Positions 1-12,300 of a DNA stretch of 64,000 nt are shown here, piece by piece; positions within the stretch are counted from its first letter, which is position 1, and the number at the start of each line of letters is the position of its first letter. Source of the DNA: Cordia subcordata (taxonomy: Eukaryota > Streptophyta > Magnoliopsida > Boraginales > Cordiaceae); contig JAPTOF010000003.1 in NCBI GenBank assembly GCA_028554755.1, positions 10,487,501 through 10,551,500 of the forward strand, in the 5' to 3' direction. The translations under genes and the position numbers were made by a program. The notes under the pieces are model-generated. The model made no database searches, had not been told where the DNA came from, and worked only from the letters and a program-made list of their open reading frames with translations.

Positions 1-322
1 CAAACACGGGAGCAAATTAAACAGAAAACATGGTGATAAAGGATAAAGGAGTAGATTTGTCATCTCAAAGACTTGTCTCTCGAGGGGGAAAAAGATAGAA
101 CAAAACAAAACAAGCAAACAAATCATAACAATGTGTATTATGCTTAAATTACACTGTTATCCACCAAAATTGGCTATACAGAGATGTCTGAGAATTATTT
201 ACAGCCAGCTTGCTGAAAAAAGCCAATGCATCTCCCACCTTGCAGTGATAATGAGCGTCGTGCTTACTAACGGGTCAAAAGGATGGGGTGCCCCAGAAAG
301 AATCTATGAGACAGTCAAAACA

Positions 323-3300
323 TCATCTCATATGAGATTCTGATGACCGAGGTTGTTGCAGTTTCACAAGATGCATTTGCCAGCGTCCTAGATGGAATGC
401 TACTGCTATCCACAAAACACACACCTGATGTACATAAGACTGATTAAGTTCAAGTTATTTCTAATCGTGTCAAAATGCAAAAGGTTCAAATGCAGATCTT
501 TTTCAATTGGCTTGCACAATTTGAGAAGTAACAATGATAAGCACAAGATATCACCAAGAGTATTGCTTAACATACAGGTAGGGCGTATAGAGAGGCTACT
601 GATGCTTTGCCATTGAGACTGCTAAAAAGTATTTTGTACATTCCAGCTGCTGTAGCATCTCCAAGTCTTTGAATAATAACATCTATACATACCTGTGGAA
701 TTATTTCCCTGGTAAAATATAAGCTGATGCTAAAAAATAAACGATAAAATGCTAGGCCTAGCACCTGAATAAGCTCTATGCAAATGGTTCCTCTTCCTCT
801 TCATTCACTATTATCTAGATAACTGTTTGTCTGTGAAATAATATACCAAGTACTGACTGAAAAAACTCCGTATCTGAATCAACTTCATAAAGCTGTTTTT
901 CTTGTTCTCTTCAAAGGCCTTCAATTTTCTGTTACTGGACATTTGTGAAGGAAGCTATCATCTAATGTTAGGGTCTCAATACGAAACTAGCTGACTATGA
1001 GATTGCTGGCTTTTTAAACTCCTATACTAGAGAATAGGGAAAATTAATTGGATACATGTAATCAAACCTTTGCTTTATACTTCTCATCCTGTGAAACAAC
1101 AGTAAAAAGGAGCTCTCTTCCAGGCCTGGTAACAACATATGTAACTACCTGAAAATACAAAAGAACTTGTTACTTCATATGCTTCATATGAAATTATCAA
1201 AATGATTTTTCATTTATTAGTTCTCCAAACCTGTCAAAACTGAACTACCAAAGCAGAGATGCACAAAAAATGTTAACTAGAGTATAAACCGTGCAATGCA
1301 CATGAGAAATGAGTATTTTTAATATTTTTATTTATTGTTCATGGTCAATTATATTTTTACAGTCTATGCTATGCCCATATATAAATATATTTTGTAAAAT
1401 TTTAACTTTTGGTAAGTTTTCAATACGAATCATTTCTTATAAAAGATATGCAATAATTGAATAAAATATTTATATTAGAAAAATAAAATAAGGAAATAAT
1501 TTGATTTAGGAAAAAAAACCAATAGAAGATGAATAACATATCTATTGGAGTTTAACTCATTTTCACTCATTTTTGGATGGAAAAAATTTGATAAAACATG
1601 TGTTATTAAAACATAAAGATCGATTCTACTTTATATAATATAAAGATATAGATATATAACTTTTACGGTCTATGATTGGATAAAAATATAATATATTTTG
1701 TAAAATTTAATTTTGATAAAGTTTTCAATGTTAATAATATCTTTTCAGTGAGAAATTTGTAGTAATTGAATAGAACACTTTAAATTGGAAAAGTAAAATC
1801 ATAAAGATAGATGGACATTAGTACAAAAAGGACTAGACTGTTTGGAGCGAAAATATATCATGAATTAGATATATGACATTGGTTAAAAAAAGCATGGACT
1901 CTCTTTTATGATATATATGGATATGTGAAGACAAACCAAACTATAAATACCTTCCTTAGGGTCTCAGATACAGCAACAGTAATCCATGTTGGCCATACAG
2001 CTATAGCAATCAGATTTAAGAAGCCAACAAATGGTGCAGAGCAAATGGCTGTAGTAACCCCGGCTATAATGAGGATGCGCCCCTGTAATCAGAAAGGAGG
2101 TTTAGAAAATGCTATGTCAAGCATGACAGGTAGCATCACTCATCCACATGGTAGGTAAAATCTAGAATACCATCTTGGTAATCCATAGGGAGCATGGCAT
2201 ATAATGATGTAGCTTTTACATTAAAACTTCAAGCAAATGAGAGAATAGGATGACATATAATAATGTTTTTCAGTTAAAAGTTCAAGCAAAGGAGAATCTT
2301 TCTTATATATTCTTCTGTAATACAAGGGAATTGTCTTTTTCTGTTCTTTTCTTTTTACCCCTCTTGTTTCAGAAAGCATGGGAAAAGCAATTACACATTA
2401 AAAGTCAAATAGCCGCATAAAAGTTGATATTGGACAGCTATGTTACTCCTTGTTCCACCTTCATGGCGATGAAGCAATGTCATGTCCATGTCTAATGGAA
2501 AGATGTTAGTCCACAGATGTTTATACCGTTAAAGTTAGCTGACCAGCAAGGATAAAAACAGCAATAAAGCTGTTAATCTGTGCAAATAATCTCCTCCTCC
2601 CGACAGGATTTATCACAGTTGAAGCTATCACAGTCACTTTCTGCAATCAAAATAAGTCGACCGAGAAGCAAAAACATTAGCCAACACCTTAGTCAAAAAT
2701 TTTAAACAATGAAGAAATTATCTACAAAGATGATACAAACCAACATATCTATATCTCTCACACACAATGAAGGAAGATTAACAAGATAAATATTAAAAAA
2801 ATATAAAAAAACACAGATATTTAGAAAATATCAGCATGAAGTTCAAAGATTAATACTTTAACTACCACTATCACCATATTACTTCTTGTCAAGTTTTTGA
2901 ACAACTATACAGATCATACTGATAAGATGCTCGGAGGAAAAGAAGATATTTTGTATTGATTGATTAAAAGACTAGAATAGGTGTGCAGGTTTTTTTATAG
3001 ACTACTGAGTAGGCAGAGTTAAATACAATTAGTTAGAGATAGTTTGTACAGCTGTCATTTGCATAACAGACTAAGTCCTGACATCTAGTATCTGCCTAAC
3101 TCTATTAGTCCACATAAGTATTACATCAACTGCCTTATCATCCCCTCTTAAGCTAAACTGAGGCAATGACCAAAGGAAGTTTGTTCTTAAGATGAGCAGA
3201 CTTGAAGATAGGCAAGGCCTTCGTAAACAAATCTGCAACTTGGTCAGAAGGAGGAGCATAGTAGACCCTTCGTTGGTTGGTTGTAACCTGCTCTCTAACA

Positions 3301-6300
3301 TAATGGTAGTCTATCTCTACGTGCTTTGTCCTTCCATGATAGACTGGATTTGCAGCAAGGGCCAGTGTAGAGACAGTGCCATAGGTAATAGAAGGGACAG
3401 ATAGTGGAATATGCAAACCTCTCATTAACAGCATCTGAGACAGCAGCCAAGCTATCAGTGACAGCCTTCACCAAATCCAAGTATGGTTGCATAGATTGAC
3501 CTTCTTTGCTGATGTTGAGAAGTCTCATCTTCAGTTGATGAATATGAGTTCTAGTCATGGAGCCATATCTTTCTTTTAACATTTTCGGATAGCAGTGGAC
3601 GTGGAGAGACGCACGAATGGAGAAAGAACAGGTGGAGTTACTGAGGCAAAGAGGCAGGACATCAAACTCTGATCAATGTCCTGCCAAGCCAAGTACTTTG
3701 GCTTGTCCACTAAAGCTCCATTCTCATTGATCTTAGGAGAAGGACAAGGATCAATACCAGTCAAATGATCAAGCACCTTAGTGTTATCAAGTTTGATTGG
3801 AACTAAGCTATTCAGATTTTGAATCAAGTGTTTGATCCATAGAGGAAGCTCAAAAGTAGTAGAAGCCAAGACAATGAAAATTAGTAGAAAACCCTAGAGA
3901 ACAGGAATATGATAAAAAGATGAAAGACACAGTGATCTAGAAGGAGCTTCATGGAGATCTCAGCTGAAAAGAAGCTCAGAAAGGTGCATCGATGGTGATT
4001 ACCATCAAACAGCAACAACTCACTACATATAAAGCAACAAACTCCATGAGAAAGTTGAAGAGAGCCTCCCGATACGAAGAGCATGTGATTGTGCAAAGTG
4101 AGAAAGGAGTTTGATGTGATCTCCAATGGGGATTACACAATCAAGAAACCCTAGCTGCTATGGCTACGGCCCAAAAGAAAAGGACCAGATTGTTCCTGCC
4201 CTGGCAGATATTTTTGCATTGACTGAGTAAATGATTACAATAGGCGTGCAGGTACTTTTACAGACTGCTGAGTAGGCAGTAAGTTACAATTAGTTATAGA
4301 TAATTTGTAAAGCTGTCGTGCATAACAGACTAACTCCTGACAACTAATATCTGACTAACTTAATTGCAATAGTCCACTTAAGTATTACATCAATCAAGTC
4401 AACTGCCTTATCACATACTACCTATAGGTCCTGGTACTTGAACTTCAGCTATCAACCATGACAAAGAAATGAGAAACGGAAAGCAGGATGGGGTTGACTG
4501 GATTAATCTACAAGGTGAATCCTGATATAGTTACACAAGTTATGAATGGCCGGAACTTCATCACAGAATCTTGGATATATGTTTCTCTAACAACAAATAA
4601 TATGACTGAAATTGTCTTCCTGACACATAACATGGAAGATGTTACTTACAACATAGCATGCACTGGTTTATTGCTTTATTTTCATATTTATTTGAGTTAT
4701 TCTTTTTAGCATGTTACACATTAGATGCGTAACACATAACAAAAACGAATACTCGACTGGGGGAGAGCTTCAAGTCCACATACATAAATCAAAAAGAAGA
4801 TGTATATCTGATTTGGCGCCATTTAAAATTTGTCTATGGCAAAAAAGCCTTTGATTACCTGAAAGTAGAAGAAAGAGGAGACTACTGCACTGAGCCAAAG
4901 AAATAATGCAACATATAATAAATAAGTTGATGATAGGATAAGCCGTAGTCCATCTAATATAGCCCAGAGCTGAGGTTTTGCCGCCTTAGTTAATAATTTA
5001 GGGGTAGATCCTCTGTCACGCACACTTTGGTCATCAGCCCCACTAGATTGATTATTATCAGGCTGCCTGAAAGCCAAAAATAAATAAAATTTAAACCACT
5101 AAATACCTCAAACTGTTGGCTGAAACTCATTAAGTTTACAATAATTTGCATGAAAGACATATGCATCATTCAAAAATCAAACTTGCATGGAAGTGGGTTG
5201 GTTGATGAGCATAAAATATGTTTTCAACACGCATATTAACCGCACGCCACAAAATTTTTTTGGTTGCAATTTGCAAGTCTTGTATAAATGGGAAAAGTGA
5301 GCCCAATGGTGCCATACACAGATATGAAGGATGCAGACTCTCTAGATATTTTAGCTATTGAATTTGGATTTTTCGACTTTAGACTAAACTCTGTAGCAAA
5401 TTGATTTTCATAATGAGTAAACATAAAATATCGTTCCTCTAGACAATTGTTAATAAGGAAAGAGACATAAAGATAAACAGAATGGTTTAAAGGCTTCGTA
5501 CCTTTTAGAGTACTAGCCTACTCTATTTATAATATTATGAGAACCAACAAATATGATATCTCTTCTGATGTGGGAGAGAGACTTATTATAATAATATACT
5601 ACCTAACTCATACTTAACACTCCCTCTCAAGCTAGAGCATATATATCATAAATGCCCAGCTTGTTACGAATATATTTAACCCGAGAACTACCAAGAGACT
5701 TTGTAAATAGATCAGCTAACTGATCACTCGAGCTAACGAAAGAAATAATAATCTCCTTGGATAATAGCTTCGGCCTAACAAAGTGACAATCTATCTCAAT
5801 GTGTGTAGTCCTTTCATAAAACATTGGGTTTGTGGCAATATGTATCGCAGCCTGATTATCGCAAACAAGTTTCATATGACTTGAACAAGTGACTTGAATC
5901 TCTTTCAAAAGATTTTTTACCCATATCAACTCACAAGTGGCTACTGCCATAGCTCGATATTCTAATTCAGCACTCGAACGGGCCACCACATCTTGTTTCT
6001 TACTCTTCCAGGAAACAAGATTTCCTCCGACAAACACACAGAAACCAGAGGTAGACCTCCTATCAGTAGGACTACCTGCCCAATCAACATCTGAGTACCC
6101 AACAACCTCCATGTGCCCATGGTCACTATACAGCAAGCCTTTCCCAGGTGAGCCTTTAATATACCGTAAGATTCGAATAACTGCTTCCCAATGTCTTTCT
6201 CGTGGAGAGTTCAGAAACTGACTGACAACACTTACTGCAAAAAAGATATTCGGTCGAGTAACTGTAAAGTAATTGAGTTTTCCAACTAACCTTCTGTATT

Positions 6301-9300
6301 TCCCCGGATCTGATATCAACTCCCCTTCATCTGGAAGAAGCTTCACATTTGGATCCATAGGTGAGTCAGAAGGTCGCGCACCAAGTAACCCTGCCTCACT
6401 CAACGTATCTAATGCATATTTACGTTGAGCAATAAATACCCCTTGCTTCAACTGTGCAACCTCAATACCCAAAAAATAGTGAAGCGACCCTAGGCCTTTG
6501 GTTTGGAATTGCTGATGAAGAAAGCCTTCAACTCATCAATCCCGTTGCTATCATCACCTGTTATAACAATATCATCTACATACACAATCAAGAGAAGCCG
6601 TTTACCGGTTGAGCATCGATAGAACACCGAATGGTCCCACGTTACAACGAGTCATGCCAAATTCCAGAACTGTACTGAAGTGTCCAAACCACGCCCTCGG
6701 AGATTGCTTGAGACCATACAGGGCCTTCTTTAAACAACATACCTTCTGAGACTCTCCCTAAGCAACAAACCCTGGCGGTTGTTCCACATACACTTCCTCA
6801 TCAATATCACCATTCAAGAAAGCATTCTTGATATCCAACTGATGAAGTGACCAATGGTGAATAGCTACCAAGGAAAGGAAAATATGAAAGAAGACATCTT
6901 AGCAACAGGAGAAAATGTGTCACCATAATCAAGACCATAGACCTATGTGTATCCCTTGGCCACAAGTCGAGCCTTTAAACAATCCACCTGACCATTTTGA
7001 TGAGACCTTCACTGTATATACCCATCGACAACCAACAGAGGACTTGCCGGCTGGCAAGTCAACTAACTCCCAAGTTCAATTATGATGTAACGCAGACATT
7101 TCTTCAAGCATAGCAGCCTGTCAACTAGGATGAGCACAAGCTTCTGCCACAAACTCAGGAATAGAAACAGAAGAAAGAGAGGCAACAAAGGATGCATATG
7201 AAGGAGACAAAGAAGAGTAAGACACAAAGTTACATATAGGTTGCTTAGTGGTGCAAGAACGAGTACCTTTACAAAGAGCAATGAGCATGTCAAGATCAGA
7301 CGATGGAGCAGAAACTAGATCTGAAGGCAGCGAATCAGAGGATACCGGGGCAGGTAGCAACGGACGTGGTCAGCGTGAATGAACCGGAGGTCCGATCTAT
7401 CTAGACGTACAGTGGAAGGCAGTGATGAAGTAGCATCGGGAGTGGAGCCGAGGTCCGAAATAGGAGAAGGGGCCAAAGGTGCATCGAAGGTGGGTACTAG
7501 AAGTAGTAAAGACTCAACCACGGCATCAGAAGTGGTGGTAGAAGGGAAAAAGGAAGCGTGTTCAAAGAAGGTAACATCAGCTGATACAAACCATCGCTGT
7601 AACTCAGGAGAGTAACAACGGTAACCCTTTTGATGCCAAGAGTACCCAAGAAACACACACTTGATAGATCGAGGTCCTAACTTGTCTACCCCAGGGGAAA
7701 GATTATGGACAAAACAGACACATCCAAAAAGCCAAGAAGGAAGCATGTAAATAGCATCTCGAGGGAACAAAATAAAGAATGGTATTTGATTATGTAACAC
7801 AAAGGATGGCATACGGTTGATAAGATAACACAATGTTAGGACCGCATCATCCCAGAAATGAAGAGGTACATGTCTATTGAGAAAAAGAGTACGAGCCATC
7901 TCAATGAGATGACGATTCTCCCTTTCAACAACCCAGTTTATTGTGGAGTATGTGAATAAGATGACTGGTGAAGAATACCATGAGAAGATAAAAATGAAGA
8001 AAAAGAAGAAGAAAAGTATTCGTTTGCATTGTCACTGCGAAGAACCTAAATAGAAACCCCAAATTGCGTGTGAATTTCAGCGTAAAACTTGTAGAACGTT
8101 CTTTCATTAAAAACAACCATGTCATACGGGAATAATCATCAATAAATGTAACAAAATAACGAAATCCAGATTTAGAAGTAGTTCAACATGGACCCCAAAT
8201 ATCAGAATGAACAAGAGCAAAGGGGCAGTAGCCCGTTTATTGACTCGATTAATGAAAGAACTACGACTATGCCTGCCTAACTGACAGGACTCACAACACA
8301 ATTCTTTGACTGATCCTAAACTAGGAACCATTTTCTTGAGACAAGGCAGGGAAGGATAACCAAGACGAGAGTGGACTTGTTCTGGTAAGGACGCAATAAC
8401 ACGTGGTAGATTGAGGAACATCAAGATGGTAGAGTCCTCGCTCCTCACACCCGATACCAATCTTCACGCCGGTCTTCAGATCCTGGATAGACACAGAGTC
8501 AGCAATAAATGTCACAGAACAGTTAAGTAGTTTGGTAAGCTGACTAATAGATAAAAGGTTAAAAGGGAATTTCAGAAGATACAAAACAGATGAGAAGGGA
8601 AGATTAGATGTAGGATAGGCAATACAAATTCCACGAGCAGAGGTAGACGACCCATCTGCAAGTGTGTGAAGAAATAATAGAGGAAAATATCTTTCATTTA
8701 CTTAAAATGAATGAAGTACATGTGATCAGCTAATTATAATAAACTGAGAGTGTAACTAACTCTTGACAGGTTGGCATAACTACTCTGTCTAGCTGTTACA
8801 TATGCTGCAGTTCCACTAACTGCTTTCATATCTATAATTACATTTATGCCTTAGCTAATACTTATCATCCCCCCTCAAGCTGACCTAGGTTGTAATACCA
8901 AGGGAAGCTTGCATTTGAGATAATTGAACTGTTGTTGTGACAGAGCTTTAGTAAACAAGTCTGTTCCTTAGAAGTAACATAGGAAAGTTGTAGAGCCTTG
9001 GATACCACTTGTTCTCTAACAAAGTGGTAGTCAATCTTTATATGCTTTGTTCTAGCATGAAAAAGTGGATTAACAGCTAGTGCCATAGCAGAGAAATTAT
9101 CACAATGTAATGTAGGAGCAGAAACAGGAATATGGAGATCATGTAGTAGATATGTAAGCCACTTGAGTTCAGAAGCTGCATGAGCCATGGCCCTATACTC
9201 AGCTTCAGTTGATGATCTTGCCACAGTGTGTTGTTTCTTTGAAGTCCAGGAAATAACATTTGGCCTTAAGTAGACAACATAGCCTGTAGTAGATTTCCTA

Positions 9301-12300
9301 TCTTGCACATCAGATGCCCAATCTGAATCACTGTAAGCATAGAGATGAAGTGGTCCAGGCTGAAAGAAAAGACCTTGTCCCATAGTTCCTTTAAGATACC
9401 TTAAAGTTCTTTTAAGAGTAGCAAAATCTGCAGTAGTTGGAGAGTGCATATGTTGACATAATGAATTGATAGCATACTGCAGATCTGGTCTTGTCATAGT
9501 CAGATATTGCAATGATCCAACTAAACTTCTGAACTGAGTACCATTAGAATATGGTGTAGTATTGTCTGCAGCAGTAGTTGTGGATTTAGAAGCAATTGGA
9601 GTAGCTGCTACAGTACAGTAAGTCATGCCTGCTTGTGCTAGAATATCTTTAGCATACTTTGTTTGATGTAAAACCAATCCTGCAGAAGTATAGGTAACCT
9701 CTATACCTAGAAAGTATGAAATAGACCCTAGATCCTTCATTGCAAACTAACTTCTCACTGCTTGTAGTAGAGATGCAATAAAGGAAGTTGAACTGCCTGT
9801 GACTATAATGTCATCCACATAAACCAACACTAGTGTATAAGATGTAGCAATTTTGTGAATAAAAAGAGAGGTGTCTGCAGTACTCATCTGAAACTTCTGA
9901 TGAAGAAGGAAGTTAGACAGCCTGTAGTACCAAGCTCTAGGAGCCTGTTTAAGACCATACAATGATTTTCTTAGTCTGCAAACATAATTTGGTTTATTTG
10001 GATCTTCAAACCCTTGAGGTTGAAGCATATAAACTTACTCCTCTAGGGCTCCATGAAGGAAAGCATTTGAAACATCTAGCTGTTTGAGACTCCATTGATG
10101 ATGCAAAGCTAGGCACAAGACTGTCCTTATTGTTTGACTCTTAACCACAGGACTAAAAGTCTCCTGATAATCAATACCAGGTTCCTGAAGATAGCCTTTA
10201 GCCACTAGTCTGGCCTTATACCTTGCCACGGAACCATCAGCATGTGTTTTTATCTTGTAGACCCATTTTGATCCAATTGGTTGCCTGTTTGAAGGTAAGG
10301 GAACAAGATCCCAAGTCTGCTGATCAATTAATGCCTTATATTCTTCTTTCATTGCAGTGTCCCAACATTGATATTTGGCTGCTTCTTTGTAAGACTTGGG
10401 TTCATGTTGAATGGGTGCAGCAATCAGATTGTGGAGTTGATACAGTGGTGATGGTAAACAACCAGTCTTGGACCTGGTTAGCATGGGATGATGACTTGCA
10501 GGAGCTAAATCATGGAAAGGTTCAGATGATGCAGAGATAGAACTAGACTCAGAAGTAGGGCAATTCTGAACTAGAGATTGTTGAAATAAAGATTGAGTTT
10601 GATGTTCAGAATGAGGAGATGCAGAAGATGATGAGGTAACAGAATGCATGGGAATGTTTAGATTATGTTCTGAAGGAGTAGATGACTCTAAGTCATGAGA
10701 CTGATCTTGAGATGAAGAGAAAACAGGTGGAAATTCTGTAGGAAAGGAATAAATTGGAGGACATGAAATAGAATTCTCCTGTTGACTTGAAGAAGATTCA
10801 GTTGCCAGGTGAAATTGGATAGAAAAGTAGAATTAGATTGATTATGTGGATAGGGAAACACCCTCTCATTGAATCTGACATGCCTGGAAATATAAACTCT
10901 GTAATTTTCCATGTCCAGACATTTGAACCCTTTAGTAAGAGAACAGAATCCTAGAAAAATGCATGGTGTGGACTTGAGTTCTATTTTGTGTTTGTTGTAT
11001 GACTTAAGCCAGGGGTACCACAAACATCCAAAAGCTCTGAGGTTAGAATAATCAGATTTGATGGAATACAACAGCTCAAATGGTGAATGATTGTGCAATG
11101 TTGATGTAGGCAACCTATTTATCAAATAGTTTGCCATGGATAGAGCTTCTAACCAGAATGTAGTAGGCAAGTGACTTTGATGCAAAAGAGCTAGAGTAGT
11201 TTCTATCAAGTGTCTGTGTTTTCTTTCTACTCTGCCACTTTGTTTAGGTGTGTAGGGGCAGCTTGTTTAATGTAGTATGCCTTTGATTTGAAGAAATGCT
11301 TTAAACTTTTGATTAAGAAACTTTGTACCATTATCTGTCCTTAACATTTGAACATGAACTTGAAACTGAGTATGAACCATGGAATAGAAACTGGAAAAGA
11401 TATCAAAAGTATCTGATTTATTTTTCATAGGATAAATCCATACAAATCTGTTATAATCATCAACTAGAGCAACATAGTACCTATAGCCCATGTTAGAAGC
11501 ATCTGGAGAAGGGCCCCATACATCAACATGAATTAACTGAAAAGGCTTACAAGAAACAGAATCTGAAATGTTAAAAGGTAGCCTATGTGACTTAGCTAGA
11601 GAACAAGATTCACAATCAATAGTATTTACTGGAAGCTTGACATGTAAGAGTTTGGATAGAATTTGAGCAGCAGAAGATGAGGGATGTCCTAGCCTTTGAT
11701 GCCACAACAAGTCTTGAGAGAGAATCTTGGAGACAGTATTAGCAGTGAGTACTTGAGCAGTAGACAGGCTAGGATTGGAGACAACTGGAAGATTAGCTGG
11801 AAGAATGTAAAGACCTCTGTCACAGAAGGCCCTGTACAAGGTTGACTGATTGAAATTGTCCAGAATAAGAACCTCTTTAGCATTGAACAAGACAGTGCAA
11901 TTTTTATCAGAGATTAATTTTGAGATGGAAAGAAGATTAGTAGTAATTTGAGGGACATAAAGAATATTAGAGAGTAATAGAGGCTTAGAAGATGTAGAAA
12001 TTATACTAGTACCCATGCTTTGTATAGGTAAGACTTGACCATTGCCAACAGCCACTGAATCATTTCCAGAATAAGCTTGAGAAGACTGCAACAGATTGAT
12101 GTCGAGTAACATGAGTATTAGCACCAGAATCTAATACCCACTGTGAATTTGAAGTTGTTGAATTTGTCTGAGCTGTATAAGTTTGTTTACCAATCTGTTG
12201 AACCTGATAGTTAGTAAAATCTCCCCTATGCCAACAATTAAATACAAAATGATTTGGTTTGCCACAGATTTGGCAAAACATCTATTGTTGTTTTCCACAA

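Larger units (their letters stand above)
2920..4413 (-). mobile_element. Internally deleted Ty1/copia element in intron 8, TSD CATAC
   Basis: This is a 1.49 kb element in the same orientation as the host gene. Its ends are TGATAAG at 2920 and CTTATCA at 4413. It is flanked by perfect 5-bp duplications CATAC at 2915-2919 and 4414-4418. It has two diverged LTRs and a 1 kb interior made of a gag fragment joined to the C-terminal end of RNase H. Protease, integrase and reverse transcriptase are missing. The LTR copies differ at many positions, so the insertion looks old. It could only move with proteins supplied by another element. Confidence 0.85.

Noticed and set aside
7379..7615. Plus-strand open frame of 78 codons opposite the copia integrase
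   Set aside because: It is the antisense shadow of the minus-strand pol coding region.
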